DNA of 10,180 bases, taken from positions 1-10,180 of the forward strand of contig JAFUTM010000433.1 in the NCBI GenBank assembly GCA_017484235.1. The letters are read 5' to 3'. Both the position numbers and the translations under genes were made by a program. The DNA comes from Selenomonadaceae bacterium. GTDB lineage: Bacteria; Bacillota; Negativicutes; Selenomonadales; Selenomonadaceae. Below, one piece after another: positions 1-6,203 of the stretch. Every line of letters starts with the position of its first letter. Within the stretch, counting starts at the first letter, position 1. The notes beneath the pieces are model-generated. The model was not told where the DNA came from. It did not search any database and saw only the letters and a program-made list of their open reading frames with translations.

Positions 1-759
1 TTAAAATTAAAATTAAATATAATCTATTTATTTTTTACGTTTATGATATTAAGTACGTGCAACATTGTTTTGGCAGAAACCATACTAAAAGTTGGATACA
101 TTCCTGGAACCGGATTTTTAGAAGAAGATCGTAGAGGACATTATCGCGGCTACGGCTATGAATATATGGAATTTTTATCAAGGTATGGCGATTGGAAATT
201 TGAATATGTACCGTCAACGACTTGGAATGAGTGCAACGACAAGCTACAGGCTGGTCTAATTGATTTATTGCCGGCGATGCCAGGTGACTACCGTTCCATA
301 CAAAATGTCGTCCGCACTGACCACGTAATAGGCCGATATCCAATGGCACTTATTACTAAAGACGGTTCAATCAAACCTCAAATGAGGCTTGGCACAATTC
401 CTGTTAATGCTCCGCTGCCATCTCTCCCAAAAGTTGCTGCAAGCGAAGGATTTACTTATGAGCTTGTGACATTTCCGAAATTTTATGATATGGAAGAAGC
501 TTTTAAACGCAATGAAATTGACGGCTATATTTCGCCAATGCTTGAACCTAACAAAGAAAAGAATGTGGCCTCTATTTTCGATCGACAGAGTTACCGCCTC
601 TTGGTGCGTCCAGATCGCAAAGATTTACTGGCGGCGATGAATATTGCTATGGACGAAATGTTAATGGATCAACCGAACATCAGAAACCGTCTTAATGATA
701 AATATTTGCGTACAGGCGGCTCGCCTCTAATTCTAAATCATCAGGAAAAGAATATTTAA
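1..759 (+). CDS. N-terminal part of a frameshifted SBP-SBP-GGDEF-EAL signalling protein (first solute-binding domain); 5' end outside window
   Basis: This is an extracytoplasmic solute-binding domain of the SBP_bac_3 type, expected to bind a small ligand outside the membrane. The frame is already open at base 1 and has no ATG, GTG or TTG before the ATG at 43. That ATG has no Shine-Dalgarno sequence and lies inside a hydrophobic run (IIYLFFTFMIL) ending in VLA, then ETILKVGY. This is a signal peptide whose Met/Lys-rich start must lie upstream of the window, so 43 is not the true start. The body matches the SBP pattern: beta strand VGYIP, the GHYRGYGYEYMEFL segment, WKFEYV, then a DLLPAMPGDYRS segment. 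The frame stops at 757-759 just after LILNHQEK, where family members run on into a second SBP domain. That continuation is present in the next frame (see the site at 741-757). Seen: open frame, signal peptide, stop. Inferred: one gene with the downstream reading frame. Confidence 0.8.
   Translation, partial: LKLKLNIIYLFFTFMILSTCNIVLAETILKVGYIPGTGFLEEDRRGHYRGYGYEYMEFLSRYGDWKFEYVPSTTWNECNDKLQAGLIDLLPAMPGDYRSIQNVVRTDHVIGRYPMALITKDGSIKPQMRLGTIPVNAPLPSLPKVAASEGFTYELVTFPKFYDMEEAFKRNEIDGYISPMLEPNKEKNVASIFDRQSYRLLVRPDRKDLLAAMNIAMDEMLMDQPNIRNRLNDKYLRTGGSPLILNHQEKNI
741..757 (+). other. Frameshift site joining the two halves of one SBP-SBP-GGDEF-EAL gene
   Basis: In the first frame the DNA reads cag gaa aag aat att taa. 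Adding a single A to the run of four A's (746-749) gives cag gaa aaa gaa tat tta att caa aaa, and the protein continues EKEYLIQKQKLKTAILIKEKPYAY into the second SBP domain without a stop. The residues KPYAYEDADGNIHGVIQ are the classic opening of an SBP domain, and they lie upstream of the GTG at 843 in the same frame as it. The join is therefore well supported by homology. The cause may be a real mutation (pseudogene), an assembly or sequencing error in an A run, or programmed -1 slippage. The local G GAA AAG is not a canonical slippery heptamer, so slippage is the least likely. Confidence 0.8.
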
Positions 760-842
760 TTCAAAAACAGAAATTAAAGACGGCGATTTTAATTAAAGAA
801 AAGCCTTATGCATATGAGGATGCCGACGGCAATATTCACGGT

Positions 843-2831
843 GTGATTCAGCGTTTAATTCAGCAGATTTCTGAAGACTTAAATATAGAAATTGAAATTG
901 TTGACACGGAAACAGCGGCTGAGGCGGCTAACTTGATAAAAACCGGACAGATTGATTTTATTGCTGACTGCATTTGTGATTTCAGCTGGGCTGCAACTAT
1001 GAATATGGCACCAACTCAAGCCTATTTGCAGTTGGAATACGTTCCGGTCAGTCGTCGAGGTAGTAATATAGACAATCTTAAAAAGGTTGCCTGCGCGACA
1101 GACCTTCTTTACACAAAAAATTTTGTATTTTCACGTTATACTGAAGATAATCGCGTTTACGCTGACAGTTTGGAAGAATGCTTTAAAATTGTCAGTGAAG
1201 GTCGGGCTGATATTTTATTTGCACCTCGCAGTGAAGTTCCCTATCTGATTGAAGAAACCGGATCATATAATTTGGAAGTTGCTTTGGAAAGTGATTTTGC
1301 TGATGAATTGAGTTTAGGCGTTTACACTGGCGAAGATCGGAGACTCTGGCGTATTTTAAATAAAGAAGTTAATCATCTTGACATAAGTAAAATTAGAAAT
1401 TCTGTCAACGAAGATATAAGTACGACCAGTCACAGATTTAGTCCTCAATGGCTTATTTATCATTATCCTCTCCGCGCAATGGCGATTATGGCATTAATCG
1501 TTGCGTTAATCGCTGCGGCGGTCTGGTATAGATTCTACATTCGCCGCAAACATACTCAGGTAATTCATCATATGGCTTATACCGATTCGCGATACAATCT
1601 GCCAAATATAATGTGGCTGATTCGTGAAGCACCCAAAACTTATAACAATTTAGATGAAGATGATAAGTGTTATATTGTTAATTTTGAGCTGGACAAAGTA
1701 AAAGATAATGATTTTATTTATGAACGTGATTTACTTGATAAACAGTTAAAAAATATGGCCGAGCAGCTGGATCAAATGGATTGGGTACTTCTCACTTCGA
1801 CGAGTAATGAAGTTGGCGGCCTTGTCTGTCTGTGCAAGGCTCAAAATAATATGGAAATTACCAGGCTGGCAAAGGAATCCATACGTAAATTTGGATATTT
1901 GCAAACTAAGGATTCTAAAATCTGGATTAACTTAAAATCCGGCATTTCTGAAGTTGATACAAACGACCTTCAGCAAAGTATACAAAAAGCGCAAGCCGCC
2001 TGCTCAGAATCACAGAATGATGTGAGGTTCTTTGATTCTGAATTGCAGAAAGAGTTGGAGTTTGTACAAAAAGTAGAATCACATATGGAAGCCGCCCTCA
2101 ATAATAACGAATTTCAAGTTTGGTATCAAACTGAATATGATATAAAAACGCGGAAACCGATTGGCGCCGAAGCATTTGTCCGCTGGCAAAGTTCAGAGCT
2201 TGGCTTTTTGAGACCGGATAAATTCCTGCGTGTGTTTGAGCGAAACGGATTTATGATAGTTTTAGATTATTTTGTTTTGGACGAAGTTTGCAAACTGCAA
2301 AGGCTCCGGCTGGATAATAATAAAGAAGTTGTGCCAATAGCGGTCAATCAATCGCGTCTGCATATAAATGAAGAAAACTATCTTAACAAAGTTAAATCCA
2401 TTATCAAAAAATATAAGCTGCCTAAGCATTTAATAAAACTCGAATTTTCAGAAGCTGCATTTGAAAGTTTAAATCAGCCTGAGCAGCAGGAACGTGTAAA
2501 AAGTATAATTCGTAACTTGCAAAATATGGGTGTATACATTTCTGTTGATAATTTTGGATCGGGCTATTCGTCCTATAAATTATTGGATTCTCTGTCCATT
2601 GATGAGATGAAAATTGATCGTTCTATACTCAATTCAAACAATGTCACGAAGCGTAAACGAGACATTTTGGACAACATAATTAAGCTGGGCAAATTTTTAA
2701 ATATGAATGTCATTTGCGAAGGTATCGAGACCGAAGAACAGGAGCAGCTTTTATTGGAATTAGGCTGCCGATATGGTCAAGGATTTTTAATGTCCAACGT
2801 AGAATTAGAAATGGACACGAACAATGCGTAA
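843..2831 (+). CDS. C-terminal part of the frameshifted signalling protein: second SBP domain, membrane helix, degenerate GGDEF, EAL phosphodiesterase domain
   Basis: This is a cyclic-di-GMP signalling protein. Numbering from the GTG at 843, which has no ribosome binding site and is only the first start codon in an already open frame: residues 1 to about 195 are the second SBP domain, and its true beginning (KPYAYEDADG) lies at about 801-842. Residues about 211-232 form one membrane helix (AIMALIVALIAAAVW) followed by an R/K-rich stop-transfer segment. Residues about 246-395 keep the GGDEF fold (YTDSRYNLPN start, later KSGISEVD), but the GGDEF signature is gone, so no cyclase activity is expected. 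The EAL domain spans about 415-655. It keeps GAEAF (E443), AVNQS, KLEFSE, MKIDR, CEGIET and GQGF, but DDFG has become DNFG (D569, N570) and the EAL triplet is EAF. Loss of one metal-ligand Asp may weaken c-di-GMP hydrolysis or make the domain a sensor. The ligand sensed outside is unknown. Confidence 0.82.
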   Translation: MIQRLIQQISEDLNIEIEIVDTETAAEAANLIKTGQIDFIADCICDFSWAATMNMAPTQAYLQLEYVPVSRRGSNIDNLKKVACATDLLYTKNFVFSRYTEDNRVYADSLEECFKIVSEGRADILFAPRSEVPYLIEETGSYNLEVALESDFADELSLGVYTGEDRRLWRILNKEVNHLDISKIRNSVNEDISTTSHRFSPQWLIYHYPLRAMAIMALIVALIAAAVWYRFYIRRKHTQVIHHMAYTDSRYNLPNIMWLIREAPKTYNNLDEDDKCYIVNFELDKVKDNDFIYERDLLDKQLKNMAEQLDQMDWVLLTSTSNEVGGLVCLCKAQNNMEITRLAKESIRKFGYLQTKDSKIWINLKSGISEVDTNDLQQSIQKAQAACSESQNDVRFFDSELQKELEFVQKVESHMEAALNNNEFQVWYQTEYDIKTRKPIGAEAFVRWQSSELGFLRPDKFLRVFERNGFMIVLDYFVLDEVCKLQRLRLDNNKEVVPIAVNQSRLHINEENYLNKVKSIIKKYKLPKHLIKLEFSEAAFESLNQPEQQERVKSIIRNLQNMGVYISVDNFGSGYSSYKLLDSLSIDEMKIDRSILNSNNVTKRKRDILDNIIKLGKFLNMNVICEGIETEEQEQLLLELGCRYGQGFLMSNVELEMDTNNA

Positions 2832-2939
2832 TGCGTAATGTTGAATTAGGAATTAGGAATTAGGAATAAGGAATTAGGAATGAGGAATTAGGAATGATGA
2901 ATTATAAATTATCAAACTCGTAATTACGAATTGCGCATT
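2823..2939. repeat. Heptamer tandem-repeat island flanked by a 17-base imperfect inverted repeat
   Basis: Two copies of GCGTAAT (2826-2839) are followed, after three bases, by nine in-register 7-base units of GAATTAG or close variants (2843-2905). Five units are exact; the others are gaataag, gaatgag, gaatgat and gaattat. The left end, 2823-2839, is complementary in reverse to 2923-2939 at 15 of 17 positions. The island begins inside the last codons of the EAL gene and includes its TAA stop (2829-2831). It ends before the EIIC ribosome binding site. It is not a CRISPR array, since there are no spacers, and not an intrinsic terminator, since the stem is AT-rich and the loop very long. It resembles short repetitive elements found between genes in some bacteria. 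Confidence 0.75.
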
Positions 2940-2974
2940 ATGAATTATTAATTATTTTTGGTGGTGTTGATTAT

Positions 2975-4252
2975 ATGGGAACGGTTTATTCGTTTTGGGA
3001 ACTCTGGCTGATTCCACGAGTTGAGCAATTTTACAATAATAAATATTTAACGGCAATTCGACGGACATTTTACGTTTTGATTCCGTTTTGGCTGACAATG
3101 TCAACGTTAGATGTAATTAATAATTTAATTTTAAATCCTAAAGGCTTTGTAATGAGCAGTCAAGGTCTAAATCTCGGATTCTGGCTGACCGGCGGACTCA
3201 GCGGTGAAGATTATTTGAACAGCAATTTTGCAGGTGTTTTAAATACTTACAACAGCATTATGGATATCGGATATGAAATAATAACAGTTCTCATAGTTTC
3301 AATACTATCAAAACACTTATCAGAAATTTTCGATTCAGATAAATATTTGACGATCTTCTGTTCATTGGCAGCATTTTTAATAATGTCGCCAATATCAGTT
3401 TATGATGCTGATGAGGTCAGAGATTATTTTTCAAGACGAGGGTATTTTTCTGCATTCTTAATAGCATTTGTTTCATCGTGGATTTTTGCCAAATTATCAA
3501 AAATAAAAAAAATTCTAATAAAGACTCCGAAGTCAGCACCTGCAGAATTTTCCAAATATATTTCATTGACGCTGCCGATCTTTTTAACTTTACTGACGTT
3601 TTCCATATTTTCACTAATAGTTGCTCTTTTACAGACAAATGCAGAATCTATGGAAATTTACTTATCAAATTTAGAAATTTTTCAAGAACCAATATTTGTG
3701 ATAATTTATCAGTTTGTTGTATGGTTTCTGTGGTGGCTGGGTATTCCAGGATACGCCGTGATGTCCAAAGTAATGGAGATCGGATACATTCCAGCACAAC
3801 TTTCTAATCAGATTGGCGAGACTTCAGCAATTTTCACAACTGGATTTTTTGAAGCCGGCGTAATTCACGTTTTAGGTCTGATGATTGCAATTCTGGTATT
3901 TTCACAACACGAGAACTGGCGTTCCATATCAAAGTTTGGACTGCCAGCGATGTTCTTTAATATACAGGAAATTTTTATTTTTGGACTGCCAGTGATCTTA
4001 AATCCAATCTTTTTAGTGCCATACATACTTGCTCCGATTGCAAATGTAATTGTTGGTTATGTTGCAATTTCTTGGGGCATAGTGCCGATTTTCCAAATTG
4101 ATATTCCCTGGACGATGCCGCTTATTCTCAGCGCGACAATTGGCACACACTCAATAATGGGTGGAATTTTGCAAATTGTATGGTTGATTATGGACATTTT
4201 CATCTACGCACCATTTGTAATTACTGCTAACTCTATCGAAATGGAAGAGTAA
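2975..4252 (+). CDS. PTS EIIC-like membrane protein (lactose/cellobiose family), probably non-canonical
   Basis: This is a 425-residue polytopic membrane protein with about ten hydrophobic segments. It resembles the sugar-translocating EIIC subunit of lactose/cellobiose phosphotransferase systems. The best match is FNIQEIFIFGLPVILNP (from about residue 328), the counterpart of the FNINEPviFGlPivlNP signature, followed by VPYILAPI and the DIPWTMP segment. Length is near the family norm. Hallmark residues are missing: the GIHG motif reads GIPG (256-259, Pro258 in place of His), the GGSGAT segment reads EAGVIHV, and NEP reads QEI, although the Glu (E332) is kept. There is no EIIA or EIIB gene in the window. 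The start is supported by GGTGGTG at 2960-2966, eight bases before the ATG. The position directly after an EAL protein, with only a repeat island between, suggests a sensory or regulatory role; transport is the alternative. Family call firm, function inferred. Confidence 0.82.
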   Translation: MGTVYSFWELWLIPRVEQFYNNKYLTAIRRTFYVLIPFWLTMSTLDVINNLILNPKGFVMSSQGLNLGFWLTGGLSGEDYLNSNFAGVLNTYNSIMDIGYEIITVLIVSILSKHLSEIFDSDKYLTIFCSLAAFLIMSPISVYDADEVRDYFSRRGYFSAFLIAFVSSWIFAKLSKIKKILIKTPKSAPAEFSKYISLTLPIFLTLLTFSIFSLIVALLQTNAESMEIYLSNLEIFQEPIFVIIYQFVVWFLWWLGIPGYAVMSKVMEIGYIPAQLSNQIGETSAIFTTGFFEAGVIHVLGLMIAILVFSQHENWRSISKFGLPAMFFNIQEIFIFGLPVILNPIFLVPYILAPIANVIVGYVAISWGIVPIFQIDIPWTMPLILSATIGTHSIMGGILQIVWLIMDIFIYAPFVITANSIEMEE

Positions 4253-4272
4253 TAGTTATTCAAAATTAATAA

Positions 4273-4815
4273 TCAATTAATAATGCTTAAATATTTAGGC
4301 GGCACGTGCTCAGTCAGCCAAACATTGTTTACTGATTGAAAAAATTTGTAGCCGTCTTTATTCATTAATCCAGCATCTATTTTATAAATTATAGATCTGC
4401 CTTGTCGACGAGCCGCAACCTTTTGTGCAGTTTCCACATCTTTTGATAAATGAACGTATAATCTGTTCATTTTAAGCAAGCCCTTTAAGTTAATAGAAGC
4501 CCTATTACGTTCAATCGTTCCGTGATATAAAATATTGGGCGGTATCTTCTGTTGAAGCTCCACATCAACTAATTTTGAATGGCCTTGATTAGCTCGTATC
4601 TTAGTTTTATCTTCATTGAAGGAAAAGCGCTGCTTATCATTTTCGCTGACCACTCTTTGCAGCATATCAAAATCTATAGTTTTGCCTGAATTATTTATTC
4701 CATTTAATAATTTGTCTACGTCAGCCCAGCCGTGTGAGTCTAACTGAATACCGATTATCTCCGGTTTATGCCTCAAGATCAGCGATAAAAATTTACTCAT
4801 CTGTTTAACAGACAT
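4273..4815 (-). CDS. kptA: RNA 2'-phosphotransferase (KptA/Tpt1 family)
   Basis: Family members transfer the 2'-phosphate from a spliced RNA junction to NAD+, releasing nicotinamide and ADP-ribose 1'',2''-cyclic phosphate. The 180-residue length is typical and both lobes are present. The N-terminal winged-helix-like part has LSLILRHKP (residues 10-18), LDSHGWADVDKLL and DKQRFSF. The C-terminal NAD-binding part has IRANQGHS (73-80), LYHGT (96-100), GLLKMNRLYVHLS, AARRQGR, FFQSVNNVWLT and VPPKYL. The conserved Arg and His residues of the active site (R15-H16, R74, H79, H98, R136/R137) are all visible, so it should be active. The start at 4815 is fixed by GAGGTGAT (4819-4826). The gene stands alone, converging on the EIIC gene with a 20-base gap. 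Bacteria lack the eukaryotic-type tRNA splicing that creates the classical substrate, so its native target is unclear. Confidence 0.95.
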   Translation of the reverse strand: MSVKQMSKFLSLILRHKPEIIGIQLDSHGWADVDKLLNGINNSGKTIDFDMLQRVVSENDKQRFSFNEDKTKIRANQGHSKLVDVELQQKIPPNILYHGTIERNRASINLKGLLKMNRLYVHLSKDVETAQKVAARRQGRSIIYKIDAGLMNKDGYKFFQSVNNVWLTEHVPPKYLSIIN

Positions 4816-4880
4816 AATATCACCTCATATAATGTATAAATAAAAATAAGTAAATAACGAATAAATGGCAACGAATAAAT

Positions 4881-4893
4881 ATTATACATTATA
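4881..4893 (-). promoter_or_regulatory. Candidate -10 elements for kptA (two TATAAT hexamers)
   Basis: Two perfect TATAAT hexamers on the minus strand (ATTATA at 4881-4886 and 4888-4893) lie about 65-75 bases upstream of the kptA start and downstream of the preceding terminator. No good -35 box is seen at 16-18 bases, so this is tentative. The intervening leader has an 11-base direct repeat, AACGAATAAAT, at 4856-4866 and 4870-4880. Confidence 0.4.
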
Positions 4894-4906
4894 CTACGCA
4901 AAATAA

Positions 4907-4940
4907 AAATAGCTCCAAATTTTTTTGTTTGGAGTTATTT
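4907..4940 (-). terminator. Intrinsic terminator after the small secreted-protein gene
   Basis: The stem CTCCAAA (4913-4919) pairs with TTTGGAG (4928-4934) and extends outward through A/T pairs to about 4907 and 4940, with a 7- to 8-base T-rich loop. T-rich tails exist on both strands, so it may work in both directions. It lies about 40 bases past the stop of the small secreted-protein gene and isolates kptA from it. Confidence 0.75.
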
Positions 4941-4978
4941 TATTTATATATATAAGCCAAAATAAATCAGAATGATTT

Positions 4979-5317
4979 TTAATTCGGATGAGCACCACTG
5001 CTTGACGTTAGAGTTATTCGCCAAACGATAGAAGTATTTATATCCGTTGTATAAACATCTCCATTGTTATAAACAACTTTCAACGAGTAATTGCTGACAC
5101 CAGGAATCAGATTGAACGTTCTATAATAACCGTTTCTGAGACCGCCAAGTGAATATCCCCAAGTACTACTATTTGCACTGACAAAATATAATTTAGTGAT
5201 ATTCTGTCCAGAACTATTTACAACATCTAAAGAATTATAGGCAAATGCTGAAGTGTAAATACTCAATACAAGTGCAAAAGTCAACAAAGTTCCGCTAAAA
5301 ATTTTTAGTTTATACAT
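4979..5317 (-). CDS. Small secreted protein of unknown function
   Basis: A 112-residue protein with a clear Sec signal peptide: MYKLK, a hydrophobic core at residues 6-22, and a TSAFA cleavage site after residue 26, leaving a mature part of about 86 residues. The mature part looks all-beta: DVVNSSGQNITKLYF, a WGYSLGGLRNG turn, a YSLKVVYNNGDVY hairpin, then WRITLTS. It is rich in Asn, Ser and Tyr and has no Cys, so it is probably a small beta-sandwich outside the cytoplasm. I do not recognise a named family. The frame can be opened at a GTG at 5326, but that GTG is part of the ribosome binding site GAGGTGAT (5322-5329); the ATG at 5317, correctly spaced from it, is the real start. It is monocistronic, with its own promoter (5366-5393) and terminator (4907-4940). 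Function unknown. Confidence 0.8.
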   Translation of the reverse strand: MYKLKIFSGTLLTFALVLSIYTSAFAYNSLDVVNSSGQNITKLYFVSANSSTWGYSLGGLRNGYYRTFNLIPGVSNYSLKVVYNNGDVYTTDINTSIVWRITLTSSSGAHPN

Positions 5318-5321
5318 TCGT

Positions 5322-5329
5322 ATCACCTC
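5322..5329 (-). promoter_or_regulatory. Ribosome binding site deciding the start of the small secreted protein
   Basis: GAGGTGAT on the minus strand, with its GAGG core eight bases from the ATG at 5317. It contains the in-frame GTG at 5324-5326, which therefore should not be used as the start. Confidence 0.8.
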
Positions 5330-5365
5330 GCGCAGCTAAAACACAATAAAAAATTTTGATAATCC

Positions 5366-5393
5366 ATTATAAAAAAAAAAAACGGTTTGTCAA
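5366..5393 (-). promoter_or_regulatory. Perfect consensus sigma-70-type promoter with homopolymer spacer
   Basis: On the minus strand the -35 is TTGACA (5388-5393), the spacer is 16 bases and the -10 is TATAAT (5366-5371). Eleven of the spacer bases are T; the full run on the + strand is twelve A's, 5371-5382. The predicted transcript starts near 5359 and has a leader of about 40 bases before the ATG at 5317. Length changes in the tract would alter the spacer, so expression could be phase-variable. Confidence 0.85.
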
Positions 5394-5405
5394 GGCTTTT
5401 TACAA

Positions 5406-5437
5406 ATAAAAAATCTGCCCTTTCGGCAGATTATTTT
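5406..5437 (-). terminator. Intrinsic terminator of the yacL-like/cheB operon
   Basis: The hairpin arms are AATCTGCC (5412-5419) and GGCAGATT (5425-5432), a perfect 8-base stem with loop CTTTC. On the minus strand it is followed by a T-rich tail, about 40 bases after the cheB stop. The + strand side is also T-rich. Confidence 0.9.
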
Positions 5438-5475
5438 AATTAATTATTTTTAATTTGAGTATACAACAGCAAATA

Positions 5476-6183
5476 TCATAATCCACCACTGCTGACACGA
5501 TTCATAATGGCAGGCGCAATCATTTGAAGCGGCATTTGTTTATCAACCGCACCTATTTCAAACGCCGCTTTCGGCATACCGTAAACAACACAAGTTGCAG
5601 CATCCTGTCCAATCGTAGGTGAACCCTGCCTTTTCATATCCAGCATACCTCTTGCGCCGTCGTGACCAATACCGGTTAAAATGACGGCCAACGCATTGCC
5701 CTTAAAATAGTGTGAAATGGAATGAAACAAAACATCAACCGCTGGACGGCAGCCGTGAAGTTTAGGTCCCATATGACAAAAGATTTTAGTTATTTCGCCA
5801 ACTTTGTGTATCGCCATATGCTGACCGCCAGGTGCAATGTATATTGAATTTGGCTTAACTATATCGCCATTTTTGGCTTCTTTTACACTTAATGCACATT
5901 CTTTATCCATTCGTTCAGCAAATAACTTTGAAAATCCAATTGGAATATGCTGCACAATAACAATACCTGGCAGAGGCGGTCTAAGAGCAGGCAAGACCAC
6001 TGACAGGGCCTCTGTGCCGCCTGTTGATGCACCTATTGCTATTAATTCAATTTTTTTTCGTGGAGCTGGCATTGATTGTTTATTAGCCCTAATCATTGCC
6101 TTAGCTTCTTCAGCCATTGCTAACAACCGTAAAGCCGGATTACTTTGTTTTGTTTCACTGTTAGACTTATTTGGAAATAACAT
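5476..6183 (-). CDS. cheB: CheB-type protein-glutamate methylesterase catalytic domain without a receiver domain
   Basis: CheB removes methyl groups from glutamates of chemoreceptors (and deamidates Gln) to reset chemotaxis sensitivity. This 235-residue protein is only the catalytic half; usual CheB is about 350 residues with an N-terminal receiver domain. Here a short N-terminus (MLFPNKSNSETK, then a helix LRLLAMAEEAKAMI resembling the CheB linker) leads into the methylesterase fold. The catalytic triad is intact: Ser53 in GASTGG, His79 in VQHIPIGFS and Asp175 in GIGHDGA. Other family blocks are IYIAPGGQHM, GCRPAVDVLF, GQDAATCVVYGMP and GAVDKQMPL. The ATG at 6183 is preferred over the in-frame GTG at 6192, because that GTG lies inside the ribosome binding site AGGGTGAT (6188-6195). 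It sits 20 bases after the YacL-like gene and is probably co-transcribed. No other che gene is visible, so it may act on a chemoreceptor array encoded elsewhere. Confidence 0.9.
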   Translation of the reverse strand: MLFPNKSNSETKQSNPALRLLAMAEEAKAMIRANKQSMPAPRKKIELIAIGASTGGTEALSVVLPALRPPLPGIVIVQHIPIGFSKLFAERMDKECALSVKEAKNGDIVKPNSIYIAPGGQHMAIHKVGEITKIFCHMGPKLHGCRPAVDVLFHSISHYFKGNALAVILTGIGHDGARGMLDMKRQGSPTIGQDAATCVVYGMPKAAFEIGAVDKQMPLQMIAPAIMNRVSSGGL

Positions 6184-6187
6184 TTGT

Positions 6188-6195
6188 ATCACCCT
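6188..6195 (-). promoter_or_regulatory. Ribosome binding site deciding the cheB start
   Basis: AGGGTGAT on the minus strand, inside the 20-base gap after the YacL-like gene. Its core lies eight bases from the ATG at 6183, and it contains the in-frame GTG at 6190-6192. Confidence 0.75.
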
Positions 6196-6203
6196 AAGAT
6201 AAT

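Noticed and set aside
43..45. ATG at 43 as the start of the solute-binding gene
   Set aside because: It lies in the middle of a signal-peptide hydrophobic core, has no ribosome binding site, and the frame is open from base 1.
58..75. Lipoprotein signal (LSTC) in the first solute-binding domain
   Set aside because: Thr at the -1 position is atypical for a lipobox, and a standard cleavage site VLA|E follows; the protein also has its own membrane helix.
744..757. Programmed -1 ribosomal frameshift
   Set aside because: G GAA AAG is not a standard slippery heptamer and no clear downstream stem or upstream stimulatory site was seen; a one-base loss in an A run is simpler.
2843..2905. CRISPR array
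   Set aside because: Units are 7 bases in direct tandem with no spacers and no cas genes nearby.
3417..3807. Overlapping open frames on both strands inside the EIIC gene
   Set aside because: They are compositional shadows of the EIIC reading frame, with no ribosome binding sites or recognisable domains.
4253..4272. Terminator between the convergent EIIC and kptA genes
   Set aside because: Only AT-rich direct repeats (AATTAATAAT) are present, with no GC-containing hairpin.
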